DNA of 64,000 nucleotides from Cohaesibacter sp. ES.047 (GCF_900215505.1 NZ_LT907844.1:1460501-1524500); one strand, 5' to 3'; counted from the stretch's first letter, positions 44,633-54,224 are shown. The notes: generated by a model not told the origin, from the sequence alone. A program made the numbers and translations.

Positions 44633-45154
44633 CTATCCTCCGATCAGGAAGGACAGGGGGCCGTCCTTGACAGATACATCGAGCAGCATCAGCAGCACGC
44701 GCAGCGCGCTGGCCGTCACCAAGCCAAGAAACAGCGCAGCCCAGAGCGGTTTGTAGCCGAGGATCAGCGCGCCGCCTGAAACGATCACGGTGAAGGCGGG
44801 AACAAAGCCCAGAAGATCGACACTCAGGAACAGGAGGCCGAAATAGGCGATGGTTGCCAGGGCCAGCACCACGTGAATGAAGCGCAGGTCCGCGATCTCT
44901 GGTGTGACCTGTTGTGCCTGTTGGTCAAACAGCATGACGAACATCGACAGTCCCATGATCGACAGCGACAGCAGCGGGAAGAACCCAAGCTTGAAGCCGT
45001 CGCGTACTTCGTCGTGTGCCCAGTCCGAAGACCAGATCGACAAGGCCAAAGCGCCCGTGATTGCCAGTAAGATGAGCGAAATGCCTCTGTTTCGCCTGAA
45101 GAAAGCTGTGCTGGCCGATGCACTTTCGTGCGTCGGTAGTTCGAGACCTGTCAT
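44633..45154 (-). CDS. tctB: TctB-type small permease subunit
   Basis: 173 residues from the ATG at 45154, six bases after a strong GGGGAGGA. It has four predicted transmembrane helices (RGISLILLAITGALALSIW, LGFFPLLSLSIMGLSMFVML, VVLALATIAYFGLLFLSV, PAFTVIVSGGALILGY). TctB proteins are poorly conserved, so the call leans on the position before tctA and the four-helix profile. It is the first gene of the island's minus-strand operon, diverging from a LysR gene. Confidence 0.88.
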   Translation of the reverse strand: MTGLELPTHESASASTAFFRRNRGISLILLAITGALALSIWSSDWAHDEVRDGFKLGFFPLLSLSIMGLSMFVMLFDQQAQQVTPEIADLRFIHVVLALATIAYFGLLFLSVDLLGFVPAFTVIVSGGALILGYKPLWAALFLGLVTASALRVLLMLLDVSVKDGPLSFLIGG

Positions 45155-45291
45155 GTATTCCTCCCCTATATGAAGCCGGAGCACGTAAGAAGCTTTGTTC
45201 CTGGCTCATATATCCAATTCGTAGATTGACTAATTTTGAACCGTTTTTACAATGAAAAAACTTTCAGCAACCTTTGAGAAAAAGTCAAAGC

Positions 45292-46227
45292 ATGAAGCGA
45301 ACGCCAACCCGCATCCCCAGTTTTCGTGCCCTGCGCTGCCTTGCCATCGCTTTGCAGGAGGGATCGATTTCTGCCGCAGCGCGTGAACTCAACATCACCC
45401 CCGGTGCCGTCAGCCGCCAACTGGCGGCGCTTGAAGAGGATCTGCAGCAGACGCTGTTTGTCCGGCATGCCCGCGGAGTGAGCGCCACATCGGCCGGTCA
45501 ACGGCTCGCGGATCGCCTCTCTGCGGCGTTCGATGATATCCAGCGGGCGGTCATCGAAACCAGACAGTTGGTCGAAGGAAAGGCCCTGACGGTGAACGCG
45601 CTGCCCAGCCTCTGTATCCATTGGCTGATGCCGATTCTGCCCGAGTTTCAAGGCCAGCATCCCGACATTGATCTGAGGATTTTCACGTCGGGCCGCCCCG
45701 ATCGCTTCGATGATAACGAGATCGACGTGGCGGTGGCAATCGGGCCCGTCGAGGACGACCGCTTTATCTCGATCCCGATGCTCGGGCGGTATTTCGCACC
45801 AGTTTGCAGCCCCATGACCCTTGAGTCCTATGGTGATTTTGAACCGAAAGATTTGCTGAATGCTCCGATCTTCTATTCTGAACTGCAACAAAATTCTTGG
45901 CGACTGTGGTGTGATACCGCAGGCATAGAAACGATTGATGTGAGAAAGAACGGGGTGCGGTTTGAAAATACCTCGCTTGCCTATCAGGCTGCGCGACAAG
46001 GCACCGGGTTTGTCATCGGGCAGGAGCTGCTTTTGCGTGATGAACTGGATATAGGGCGCATGGTCATGCCGTTCGATATCGTTGCGCGAAGCACCGTCGA
46101 ATATTGCCTCGTCTTTCGGCAGCAGGATATCAACAATCCGATGGTTCGGGCCTTTGTCGAATGGGTTTTGGTGCAGGCCCGCAAGATGCCCGAAGGCTTG
46201 CCAGACATCCAGTCCCCATTCAGCTAG
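45292..46227 (+). CDS. LysR-family regulator divergent from tctB
   Basis: 311 residues from the ATG at 45292. The N-terminal winged helix reads FRALRCLAIALQEGSISAAA and NITPGAVSRQLAALEEDL, of the GcvA/AmpR-like subgroup. The effector domain follows (LTVNALPSLCIHWLMPILPEF). Divergence from the tct operon with a 137-bp gap is the classic LysR layout, so it likely controls transporter and enzyme genes in response to the imported acid or a product. The spacer contains CCAAT-tcgtag-ATTG-like dyad sequence near 45215. Confidence 0.9.
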   Translation: MKRTPTRIPSFRALRCLAIALQEGSISAAARELNITPGAVSRQLAALEEDLQQTLFVRHARGVSATSAGQRLADRLSAAFDDIQRAVIETRQLVEGKALTVNALPSLCIHWLMPILPEFQGQHPDIDLRIFTSGRPDRFDDNEIDVAVAIGPVEDDRFISIPMLGRYFAPVCSPMTLESYGDFEPKDLLNAPIFYSELQQNSWRLWCDTAGIETIDVRKNGVRFENTSLAYQAARQGTGFVIGQELLLRDELDIGRMVMPFDIVARSTVEYCLVFRQQDINNPMVRAFVEWVLVQARKMPEGLPDIQSPFS

Positions 46228-46355
46228 AGGGGCACGGGTCTGGCTTACTGGCTATTTTTTGCGGAATTGCGCTGTTGAGGATCCGGGACAGATCGTCAGC
46301 AAGGAATTAGCTTCCCTCCGGCGTTCCACCCCGCATCCGCATGCACCCAATGCCA

Positions 46356-47027
46356 TCAGACATATTTCAGCCCTTTTAGCGCCAACTCTTCGCGCATGCC
46401 GTAAACATCAAGGCCAACTTCGCCAGCAAGGAACCGGGCCCGATTGCGGGCCTCTTTCTCTTCGCGTGCTTTTGATGCCTCGATTGCTTTGCCAACGGTC
46501 TGTTGTGGCACGACACAGACACCGTCATCATCGGCAATAATCACATCACCCGGACAGATCCGTTGACCAGCGCAGACAATTGGCACATTGATGTCTCCAA
46601 GGGTCGCCTTGACCGTGCCTTGAGCCGAGACGAAGCGCGACCACACAGGAAAGTCCATTTCCTGCAATTCCCGCAAATCCCTGACGCCCGCCTCGATGAC
46701 GAGGCCCCGCACACCGCGCAGCTTCAGGGCCGTTGCAAACAGCTCACCGAAATAGCCCGCATCACATAGCGAAGTAGGAGAGATGACGAGAATATCGCCT
46801 TCGCGGCATTGCTCCACCACGACATGGATCATCCAGTTATCCGCTGGCGGAATTGAAATCGTCACGGCATTGCCTGCGACCCGCGCGCCGGGATAGATCG
46901 GGCGCATGTAGCTTTTCAAAAGACCCGTGCGGCCTTGCGCCTCATGGACGGTGGCGACGCCGAATTGGGCGAGTTGATCGACTTGGGTGAGCGGTGTGCG
47001 ATCAATAGTCTGTACGACAACAGCCAT
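46356..47027 (-). CDS. galC: 4-carboxy-4-hydroxy-2-oxoadipate aldolase / oxaloacetate decarboxylase
   Basis: 223 residues of the RraA-like class II aldolase fold. Segments [39 protein letters not shown] and [20 protein letters not shown] match LigK/GalC enzymes closely; the Asp and Arg in AGVRD bind the metal and substrate. The enzyme splits CHA into pyruvate and oxaloacetate and decarboxylates oxaloacetate. The ATG at 47027 overlaps the galB stop (TGATG), so the two are coupled. Confidence 0.92.
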   Translation of the reverse strand: MAVVVQTIDRTPLTQVDQLAQFGVATVHEAQGRTGLLKSYMRPIYPGARVAGNAVTISIPPADNWMIHVVVEQCREGDILVISPTSLCDAGYFGELFATALKLRGVRGLVIEAGVRDLRELQEMDFPVWSRFVSAQGTVKATLGDINVPIVCAGQRICPGDVIIADDDGVCVVPQQTVGKAIEASKAREEKEARNRARFLAGEVGLDVYGMREELALKGLKYV

Positions 47028-47761
47028 CACAATTCATCCACGGTGCGAGGAAAGACAGATTCGAAACCTTCGGCATGCGTGGCGGCGCGTCCGCCGGCCT
47101 GACCGCCGGAGTTGCGGCGGAAGTGATTGCCCCGGTTCTCCGCCACGTTGGTGTAATAGTGCCACAGATGCTCCTGACCCTGCATGCATTCGATGGCGGC
47201 CTTCTTCTTCTCCCAAACCGATGAAATATCAAGGAACACGTCCGGCTTCCATCCCATCCGCTCGGTCTGATGCGGCTCGAACAGATAGAGCTGCGGCGCC
47301 CCCAGAACTTGTTCGCCCGGGTTGTGGCCCCAGGCCTGAGCGATCATGCGGGCTTCCAGAGCGACTTGTGTGGTATACATGTGATCGGTGTTGTAGGGGT
47401 CAAACCGGGAGTGGCTTAGCATGAAGGCGGGTTGCGTCTTGCGAATGACGTCGACCAGCTTGTATTTCGCATCGCGGTCGAGCTCCAAAGGATAATCACC
47501 AAGATCGAAAAACTGGATGTCGGCGACGCCGAGCGCCTTGGCAGCATTCTCAGCCTCGATGCGCCGTTCCATCTTGACCTTCTCAAGCGTCATGCCTTCC
47601 TGCTTCCACAGCTTGGCGCTCTCTCCCCTTTCGCCATAAGACAGGCAAACCACTGTGACGTCATATCCCTTATCGGCATGCAGTGCGATTGCGCCACCAC
47701 ACCGCCACACGAAATCAGCCGAATGCGCACTGATCACAAGGGCCGTTTTGTTCTCGTTCAT
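47027..47761 (-). CDS. galB: 4-oxalomesaconate hydratase, PIG-L type
   Basis: 244 residues of the PIG-L/LmbE fold. It reads [20 protein letters not shown] where deacetylases have AHPDD, a change shared with Pseudomonas Gal[40 protein letters not shown] and a C-terminal [13 protein letters not shown] also match GalB. It hydrates 4-oxalomesaconate to CHA, the step before galC. It is the first gene of a two-gene operon divergent from a LysR gene. Confidence 0.92.
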   Translation of the reverse strand: MNENKTALVISAHSADFVWRCGGAIALHADKGYDVTVVCLSYGERGESAKLWKQEGMTLEKVKMERRIEAENAAKALGVADIQFFDLGDYPLELDRDAKYKLVDVIRKTQPAFMLSHSRFDPYNTDHMYTTQVALEARMIAQAWGHNPGEQVLGAPQLYLFEPHQTERMGWKPDVFLDISSVWEKKKAAIECMQGQEHLWHYYTNVAENRGNHFRRNSGGQAGGRAATHAEGFESVFPRTVDEL

Positions 47762-48016
47762 TCATTCCTCCACAATGCTGTCTGATACTCCGACAAATTG
47801 CCGGACTGATTGAGAGAAGTATGAAACCGGTTCGAAGCAAAAGCCAATTCAAAGAGGCCGTATTCATTTTCAAATTATTCATTTACCGAAATTTTCTTGA
47901 ATTTATCCGCATCTAGATCGGCCTTGGGAAATTATAAACACATGTATTAATTGATCTATTTCTAGATTAAGGCTAGAATTAATTTATAAGTTTAGAACCA
48001 GAAGGCGTTTAGAACC

Positions 48017-49198
48017 TTGGCCAAATTGCGTAGTCTGCACATATTCGACAGCATTTGTCAGTTTGGCAGCATCACCGAAGCGAGCCAGCATATTCATGTT
48101 TCTCAGCCCGCCATGACTCAGAGCTTGTTGAAGCTTGAACGCATGCTCGGAGTGAAGCTTTTCGTGCGCAGCCAGCGCATGATCATGACGGATGTTGGCA
48201 AGCTGTTTCATAAACGCGTGCGCAGCGGCATGCTCCGGCTTGAGGAAGCTGTTTTGAAACATGGCAGCCCGCAGGTACAGAGCAACCCCCACCTCTACCG
48301 ACAGATCTCGGACAGTCAGCTCACCGCGCTGCATGCTGTGCTTGAGATGAACAGTTTCAAAGCAGCAGCCGAAAGCCTCAACAAGACCACCTCAACAGTG
48401 CATCGCAATTTTCGCAGTCTGGAAGTCTTGCTGGAACAGAAATTGGCTGACACCCGACCCAATCAAATTCGCGCAAATGCAGAAGGCGAGGCTTTCTACG
48501 CGCTAAGCAAACTCGCTTTGCGAGAGTTTCGGCAAGCCCAGTCTGATGTTGAAGCTTGGAAAGGGAATTTTGACGAGGCGTTCACAGTCGGCGCTTTGCC
48601 ACTTGTCCAGTCGTCCATCTTGCCCAGAGCGCTTTTGGCTTTTGCGCAGGAGTTTCCGCAAGTCACCGTTTCCGTTGTTGACGGCACCTATGCCAGTATG
48701 GTTCGGCAGATGCAAAGGGGTGAGATCGACTATGTCATAGGCGCGTTGAGGCAAAGCTTAATGTCCGATTCAATCGAGCAGTTTCCCCTGTTTGACGATG
48801 CACTCATCATCGTTGCCCGCATTGGGCATCCTCTTAGCAAGCTAAAGCAAATTACATTAAGGGATCTGGCGGCTTATCCGTGGGTTATGCCACGCACTGC
48901 ATCTCCCTCCCGTGCCTATTTCGATCGCTTTTACCAAAGTCTCAACCGACCAAGTCATCTACAATGCCCTATTGAAACGGGGTCATTCGGTGTTCTGCGC
49001 TGCATTCTTCAAGAGAGCGACAGACTTGGCATTATTTCTGCGCAGCAAGCCACCTATGAACTGCAACGAAGCATTCTCGTCAAACTGGATTTTCCTCTTG
49101 AAAACAGCACGCGCGCCATTGGGGTCGCCAACCGGTCAGGTTGGTTTCCCAGTCCCCCCCAATCGCGATTTCTCGAATTGCTGGGTCAACGGCAATGA
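48017..49198 (+). CDS. LysR-family regulator with a second helix-turn-helix
   Basis: 393 residues from a TTG at 48017 (AGAAGG 11 bases upstream, in-frame stop just before; no ATG fits). The N-terminal winged helix is LHIFDSICQFGSITEASQHI and SQPAMTQSLLKLERMLGVKL. A second unit at about 98-150 repeats the pattern (LTALHAVLEMNSFKAAAESL, TTSTVHRNFRSLEVLLEQKL), followed by the effector domain. This is about 90 residues longer than ordinary LysR proteins. It diverges from galB by 255 AT-rich bases and probably controls galBC. Confidence 0.85.
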   Translation: MAKLRSLHIFDSICQFGSITEASQHIHVSQPAMTQSLLKLERMLGVKLFVRSQRMIMTDVGKLFHKRVRSGMLRLEEAVLKHGSPQVQSNPHLYRQISDSQLTALHAVLEMNSFKAAAESLNKTTSTVHRNFRSLEVLLEQKLADTRPNQIRANAEGEAFYALSKLALREFRQAQSDVEAWKGNFDEAFTVGALPLVQSSILPRALLAFAQEFPQVTVSVVDGTYASMVRQMQRGEIDYVIGALRQSLMSDSIEQFPLFDDALIIVARIGHPLSKLKQITLRDLAAYPWVMPRTASPSRAYFDRFYQSLNRPSHLQCPIETGSFGVLRCILQESDRLGIISAQQATYELQRSILVKLDFPLENSTRAIGVANRSGWFPSPPQSRFLELLGQRQ

Positions 49199-49261
49199 CC
49201 GGGGCTCCCTTCATTCGAGCTTTATGAAAAACGAGAGAACCATGCGCGATTGAAACTGTCC

Positions 49262-50461
49262 TTACGCCAAAGATGAGCTTGAGTAGGAGTTGAGCAGCAG
49301 TTGCCGGAAGATCGGGTTGCTGGCCGCACCAATCGCCCGCGCGTTACTGCCGACGCTTCCAGCTTCAATGCGCGGGACAATGAGGCCGCGTGTGTCCTGA
49401 TTGACCAGATAGCGCCGAACACGACTGACCAGTTCTTTCCGCACAGACGAAGGGAAGGCGCCATCAATCACGATGGCCTCAAAATCAATCACCGAGCAGA
49501 CGGAAAGCGCCGCCTTGGCCAGTTCCTGCGCGGTTTGCCCGAGCCACGGGTCGACATAGCGGGCGATAGCCTCCCAATCCTGCGGCTCCTGCCACAGAAG
49601 CCGCGGATTGAGACCAGCCTCAATCAGCCGTGCTTCGAGAAGATGGATAGAGGCAACATCAATCAACTGCCGACTTTCCCCCGACGGCCCCGTGCTGCGC
49701 ATGGACCCCAGTGCCCCGGCGTTGCCCTGATGACCCTCGAACACCGTGTTGTTGATCACCACCCCGCCGCCAATGAAAGACCCGATGAAGAAATAGGCAT
49801 AGTCCTCGAAAGACTTGTCTTCCCCATAAAGGTGCTCGGCCTGACAGGCAGCGGTTGCGTCGTTGAGGGCAAAGACCGGCAGGTCACTAAAGCGAGCAAC
49901 CTCAGCGGCAAAGCTGATGTCCTTCCATAAGCGGAACTTGTCGGCGGGAGCCCCTGCGAGATCGTGCCAGCGCCAGAGTTCAAAGGGAGCCGCGATGCCA
50001 ATGCCGCACACGCGGCTCTGCATGGCCGGATCAAGGGAGCCAAGAATGGCGGTTATTGACTCATCAAGAAAGCGGAAGATCGCGTCGGGCAGGGGATAGT
50101 CGAAAGCAATGCTGGCTTGCTGGCAAACAGCCCCGGTGAAGTCCAGCAACAAGAGGTCAGCGCTGCGGCGTCCAATCTTCAGCCCGAAGGAAAGGACCCC
50201 TTCCGGAGCCAACGCCATCGGGATGGAGGGTTTACCAACCTTGCCCCGGATGGGTTGGCCGCGCATCAGCAAACCATCTCGTTCCAGCTTACGCAGAATA
50301 ACTGAGACAGTTTGTGTCGACAGGCCCACATAGCGTGACAACTCGATCCCAGGCATGGCTCCATGCCTCTGAATCATCGACAGAATCAGCCGCTCGTTAT
50401 AATCGCGAACACCGCTCTGATTGAAGCCGCTTCTAAGGGATATGACTTTCTCGTTTTGCAT
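49262..50461 (-). CDS. ROK-family transcriptional repressor (FrcR-like)
   Basis: 399 residues. An N-terminal winged helix (ERLILSMIQRHGAMPGIEL, STQTVSVILRKLERDGLL) precedes a sugar-kinase-like ROK domain with FALNDATAAC and GHQGNAGALGSM. The zinc motif of ROK kinases (CxCGxxGC) is absent, reading MRSTGPSGES, and kinase activity is unlikely. It diverges from the ABC sugar operon as frcR does in Sinorhizobium. The AT-rich palindrome at 50513-50537 is its probable operator. Confidence 0.88.
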   Translation of the reverse strand: MQNEKVISLRSGFNQSGVRDYNERLILSMIQRHGAMPGIELSRYVGLSTQTVSVILRKLERDGLLMRGQPIRGKVGKPSIPMALAPEGVLSFGLKIGRRSADLLLLDFTGAVCQQASIAFDYPLPDAIFRFLDESITAILGSLDPAMQSRVCGIGIAAPFELWRWHDLAGAPADKFRLWKDISFAAEVARFSDLPVFALNDATAACQAEHLYGEDKSFEDYAYFFIGSFIGGGVVINNTVFEGHQGNAGALGSMRSTGPSGESRQLIDVASIHLLEARLIEAGLNPRLLWQEPQDWEAIARYVDPWLGQTAQELAKAALSVCSVIDFEAIVIDGAFPSSVRKELVSRVRRYLVNQDTRGLIVPRIEAGSVGSNARAIGAASNPIFRQLLLNSYSSSSLA

Positions 50462-50512
50462 GAGATGACCATATTCAACTCTGCAGGGATATGGAAGATA
50501 CCAGACATTTAT

Positions 50513-50543
50513 TTAATAAATAAAGTTTATTTATTAATTGACA
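50513..50543 (+). promoter_or_regulatory. 25-bp AT palindrome abutting a TTGACA box
   Basis: TTAATAAATAAA and TTTATTTATTAA (50513-50537) form a perfect inverted repeat around one G. TTGACA follows at 50538-50543 and could be the -35 element of the sugar operon; no good -10 is seen. ROK repressors such as NagC, Mlc and XylR bind AT-rich dyads of this kind, so the divergent ROK gene is the likely partner. Confidence 0.7.
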
Positions 50544-50651
50544 TGCCAGAGATCCTGTGGCTTTTTGGTGGGCAACCTGAGGTCATTATCCTGCAGGTCT
50601 GGACTGGGAGGAGCCATGTCCAGGAGCAAAAATGCATTACCGGAGGAACTC

Positions 50652-51665
50652 ATGAAGAAACTTGTCACCAGCTTTGCGCTTGCAACTCTACTTGCGAGCG
50701 GCGGAGCTCAGGCGGAAGACATCAGCGCCTGCCTGATCACCAAAACCGACACCAATCCCTTTTTCGTGAAAATGCGTGAAGGCGCGAGCGCCAAGGCCAA
50801 GGAATTGGGCATCGAGCTCAACAGCTATGCGGGCAAGATTGATGGAGACCATGAGACACAGGTCGCTGCAATCGAAACCTGCATAGCCAACGGCGCAAAA
50901 GGAATTCTTCTGACGGCTTCAGACACTGGCTCGATTGTTCCCGCTGTGCAGCAGGCCCGCGATGCGGGGATCCTTGTCATCGCCCTTGATACGCCGCTTG
51001 ATCCGATTGATGCCGCTGACATGACCTTTGCAACGGACAACTTCCTTGCGGGCGAATTGATCGGCAAGTGGGCTGCCAAAAGCCTCGGTGACGATGCGGC
51101 CAATGCCAAGATCGCAATGCTTGATCTGGGTGTCAGCCAACCAACCGTCGGCGTGCTGCGCGATCAGGGTTTCCTCAAGGGTTTTGGCATCGATCTGGTT
51201 GATCCCAACAAATGGGGTGATGAAACCGATGAACGTATCGTCGGAAATGATGTGACTGCTGGCAACGAGGAAGGTGGTCGCAAGGCGATGGAAAACCTTC
51301 TTGCCAAGGATCCCATGATCAATGTGGTCTACACCATCAACGAGCCTGCTGCTGCGGGTGCCTATGAGGCGCTGAAAGCGATCGGTCGCGAAAATGACGT
51401 TCTGGTCGTTTCCGTTGACGGCGGTTGCCCGGGCGTTGCCAACGTCAAGGACAACATCATTGGAGCGACGTCCCAGCAGTATCCGCTGCTGATGGCCTCA
51501 AAAGGGATCGAAGCCATTGCAGCCTGGGCCAAGGATGGCACCAAGCCGGAGGCAACCGAGGGCAAGAACTTCTTTGACACCGGCGTTTCGCTCGTCACCG
51601 ACAAACCGGTGGACGGCGTTGAAAGCATCGATTCCGACGAGGGTGCAAAACTCTGTTGGGGTTAA
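50652..51665 (+). CDS. frcB: ABC sugar-binding protein, FrcB-like
   Basis: 337 residues from the ATG at 50652, four bases after GGAGGA region. A Sec signal ([21 protein letters not shown]) precedes a periplasmic type I sugar-binding fold: [19 protein letters not shown], the ligand Asp region [10 protein letters not shown], and [16 protein letters not shown]. It closely resembles rhizobial fructose/ribose/mannose-binding FrcB. It is the first gene of an operon with permease, ATPase and kinase. Confidence 0.85.
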   Translation: MKKLVTSFALATLLASGGAQAEDISACLITKTDTNPFFVKMREGASAKAKELGIELNSYAGKIDGDHETQVAAIETCIANGAKGILLTASDTGSIVPAVQQARDAGILVIALDTPLDPIDAADMTFATDNFLAGELIGKWAAKSLGDDAANAKIAMLDLGVSQPTVGVLRDQGFLKGFGIDLVDPNKWGDETDERIVGNDVTAGNEEGGRKAMENLLAKDPMINVVYTINEPAAAGAYEALKAIGRENDVLVVSVDGGCPGVANVKDNIIGATSQQYPLLMASKGIEAIAAWAKDGTKPEATEGKNFFDTGVSLVTDKPVDGVESIDSDEGAKLCWG

Positions 51666-51685
51666 GTCCAGCTCGTGACATCGGG

Positions 51686-51720
51686 CCATTTCGGGGTGGA
51701 TTCTGTCCACCTCGGAATGG
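51686..51720 (+). promoter_or_regulatory. Intercistronic hairpin after the sugar-binding gene
   Basis: Two 15-base arms, 51686-51700 and 51706-51720, pair with few mismatches (GGTGGA/TCCACC core) around TTCTG. There is no U run. It probably stabilises the binding-protein message relative to downstream genes. Confidence 0.65.
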
Positions 51721-51754
51721 CTGTTAATGCTGACTTCCGGGGAGGAGAAAAGAC

Positions 51755-52816
51755 TTGTCCCAAAAGCATAATTACGAAGCCGCCGCCTCTGGCGCGACGT
51801 CGGGCGTCGCTTCGTTCAAACCCAGCAATAAGGGCCCGGCGGAACGATTCCATCATGCCCTCCATTCCACTCCGGCCCTTGTGCCGCTGATTGTCCTTGT
51901 AACGTCCATTGCCATTTTTGGGGTGCTGCTCGGCAGCAAATTCTTCTCGCCCTTCGCCCTGACGCTCATCCTTCAGCAGGTTCAGATTGTCGGTATCGTC
52001 GCCGCTGCTCAGAGTCTGGTGATCCTGACGGCTGGGATTGACCTCAGTGTCGGCGCGATTGCCGTGATCTCGTCGGTGGTGATGGGCCAGTTTGCTTTTC
52101 GTTATGGCCTGCCTACCGAAATTTCTATTCTGTGCGGGCTAATGTTCGGCACCGGGATCGGTGCTGTAAACGGCTGGTTGGTCGCGGTGATGAAACTGCC
52201 GCCTTTCATCGTGTCTCTGGGCATGTGGCAAATCGTGCTCGCTGCAAACTTTCTCTATTCCGCCAATGAAACCATTCGCAGTCAGGTCATTGCAGAAGAA
52301 GCGCCCTTGCTCCAGTTTCTCGGTGAAAAGATCAATATCGGTGGGGCCATTTTCACCTATGGCGTGATCTTCTTGCTTCTTCTGGTCGCGTTGCTGGCCT
52401 ATGTCCTGCGGCACACGGCTTGGGGACGCCATGTTTATGCGGTTGGCGATGATCCAGAAGCTGCCGAATTATCCGGCGTCAATGTCAAGAAGACCCTGAT
52501 TTCCGTTTATGCTTTGGGCGGTCTCATTTGCGCTTTTGCCGGCTGGGCCCTGATCGGCAGGATCGGGTCAGTCTCCCCAACCTCGGGCCAGTTGCTCAAC
52601 ATTGAAAGCATTACCGCCGTGGTGATCGGCGGCATCTCGTTGTTCGGTGGCAGAGGCTCCATTCTGGGAACCTTCTTCGGAGCGCTCATTGTTGGTGTCT
52701 TTACGCTCGGGCTGCGCCTCTTGGGGGCAGACGCCCAATGGACCTACCTGCTGATCGGAGCCCTCATCATTGCGGCGGTTGCCGTGGACCAGTGGATCAG
52801 AAAGGTGGCGGGATGA
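51755..52816 (+). CDS. frcC: ABC sugar permease, FrcC-like
   Basis: 353 residues from a TTG start behind GGAGGAG. It has a hydrophilic N-terminal 40 residues and then 8-10 transmembrane helices, with the BPD_transp_2 signatures SLVILTAGIDLSVGAIAVIS and ITAVVIGGISLFGGRGSILG. It forms the membrane channel for the sugar bound by FrcB. The stop overlaps the ATPase start as ATGA. Confidence 0.9.
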   Translation: MSQKHNYEAAASGATSGVASFKPSNKGPAERFHHALHSTPALVPLIVLVTSIAIFGVLLGSKFFSPFALTLILQQVQIVGIVAAAQSLVILTAGIDLSVGAIAVISSVVMGQFAFRYGLPTEISILCGLMFGTGIGAVNGWLVAVMKLPPFIVSLGMWQIVLAANFLYSANETIRSQVIAEEAPLLQFLGEKINIGGAIFTYGVIFLLLLVALLAYVLRHTAWGRHVYAVGDDPEAAELSGVNVKKTLISVYALGGLICAFAGWALIGRIGSVSPTSGQLLNIESITAVVIGGISLFGGRGSILGTFFGALIVGVFTLGLRLLGADAQWTYLLIGALIIAAVAVDQWIRKVAG

Positions 52817-53586
52817 CGGACCCTATTCTCAAGGCGCGTGGCCTTAGCAAACGCTACGGACGCGTAACCGCGCTCGATGATTGCGATTTCGATCTGATGC
52901 CCGGTGAAATTCTCGCCGTCATCGGCGACAACGGCGCGGGCAAGAGCTCGCTCATCAAAGCGGTGTCCGGCGCCGTGGTTCCGGATTCGGGCACGGTCAC
53001 TCTGGAAGGGCAGGAGGTGAATTTCACATCCCCCATTCAGGCAAGAGAGGCTGGCATCGAAACGGTCTATCAGACCCTCGCAATGTCTCCGGCGCTGTCC
53101 ATTGCGGATAACATGTTCATGGGGCGGGAGCTGCGCAAACCGGGGTTTCGCGGCACCTGGCTCCGGCAGCTTGATCGATCGCGGATGGAAGAAATTGCCC
53201 GCGAGAAGCTCAGCGAGCTGGGGCTGATGACCATTCAGAACATCAATCAGGCGGTTGAGACCCTGTCCGGCGGTCAGCGACAGGGGGTGGCGGTGGCGCG
53301 TGCCGCGGCCTTTGGCTCAAAGGTCATCATCCTTGATGAGCCAACCGCTGCGCTCGGGGTCAAGGAGAGCCGCCGGGTGCTGGAGTTGATCCTTGACGTC
53401 AAGGCACGCGGCATTCCGATCATATTGATCAGCCACAACATGCCGCATGTCTTCGAGGTTGCCGACCGCATTCATGTCCATCGGTTGGGCAAGCGGCTTT
53501 GTGTCATCGATCCCAAGGACTATACGATGTCCGACGCGGTGGCCTTCATGACCGGGGCCATGGATGCCCCGGCCGAAGTCGCATGA
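52813..53586 (+). CDS. frcA: ABC sugar transport ATPase, FrcA-like
   Basis: 257 residues, a single nucleotide-binding domain, unlike the double domain of RbsA. Walker A GDNGAGKSSLIKAV, signature LSGGQRQGVAVARAA, Walker B VIILDEPTAALGV, and the switch His in ILISHNMPHV are all present. It powers import through FrcC. Four-base overlaps join it to frcC and the kinase gene, in line with the frcBCAK layout. Confidence 0.92.
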   Translation: MTDPILKARGLSKRYGRVTALDDCDFDLMPGEILAVIGDNGAGKSSLIKAVSGAVVPDSGTVTLEGQEVNFTSPIQAREAGIETVYQTLAMSPALSIADNMFMGRELRKPGFRGTWLRQLDRSRMEEIAREKLSELGLMTIQNINQAVETLSGGQRQGVAVARAAAFGSKVIILDEPTAALGVKESRRVLELILDVKARGIPIILISHNMPHVFEVADRIHVHRLGKRLCVIDPKDYTMSDAVAFMTGAMDAPAEVA

Positions 53587-54224
53587 CGGTCGAGCGGGAA
53601 AAAGAAATGGATGAGCTGCTGGAAGGCATTCTGGCAGCTCGTCCCAAGGGACATCGGCGACTTGTTGCTCTCGCCGGCCCGCCCGCCTGTGGCAAATCCA
53701 CCCTGGCGGTTGACCTCGCTGCACGCCTTGAGCAAGCAGGACATCCGACCAAGGTTGTGCCGATGGACGGCTTTCACTTGCACAATCAGATCCTTCTTGA
53801 TCGCGGCCTTTTATCGAGAAAGGGCGCCCCGGAGACCTTCGACGTCGCCGGGTTTGCCTCTCTGGTGGCAAGGTTGACCAAGAAGCAGGAGATCTTCTTT
53901 CCAGTCTTTGACCGGCAACGGGATATCGCAATCGCCGGGGCAGAGGTGGTTTCAGAGGCTTGCCAGACCGTTATTCTTGAGGGCAATTACCTTCTGTTGG
54001 ACGCCCCTGAATGGCGAGGGCTGTGCGAACACTGGTCGCTGTCCATCTGGCTCGATGTGCCTTTTCCTGTTTTGCGGGAAAGGCTGATCAAGCGCTGGCT
54101 CGTGCATGGCTTGATGCCGGAAGAAGCGGCACAGAGAGCCGAGGAGAATGATCTGAGAAATGCAGCGCTTGTCGGCGAAGCGCGTCTTAAGGCCGATCTG
54201 ATCTTAAGAGGTGTCTCAGTTTGA
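53583..54224 (+). CDS. frcK: P-loop kinase of the uridine/pantothenate kinase type, FrcK-like
   Basis: 213 residues. Walker A is AGPPACGKSTLAVDLA, then VVPMDGFHLHNQILLDRG, and a lid with RLIKRWLVHGLMPEEA. It belongs to the phosphoribulokinase/uridine kinase-like group. In rhizobial frc operons a kinase of this kind follows the ATPase and was proposed to phosphorylate the sugar or influence transport; the substrate here is not proven. It is the last gene, overlapping frcA by ATGA. Confidence 0.78.
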   Translation: MTVEREKEMDELLEGILAARPKGHRRLVALAGPPACGKSTLAVDLAARLEQAGHPTKVVPMDGFHLHNQILLDRGLLSRKGAPETFDVAGFASLVARLTKKQEIFFPVFDRQRDIAIAGAEVVSEACQTVILEGNYLLLDAPEWRGLCEHWSLSIWLDVPFPVLRERLIKRWLVHGLMPEEAAQRAEENDLRNAALVGEARLKADLILRGVSV

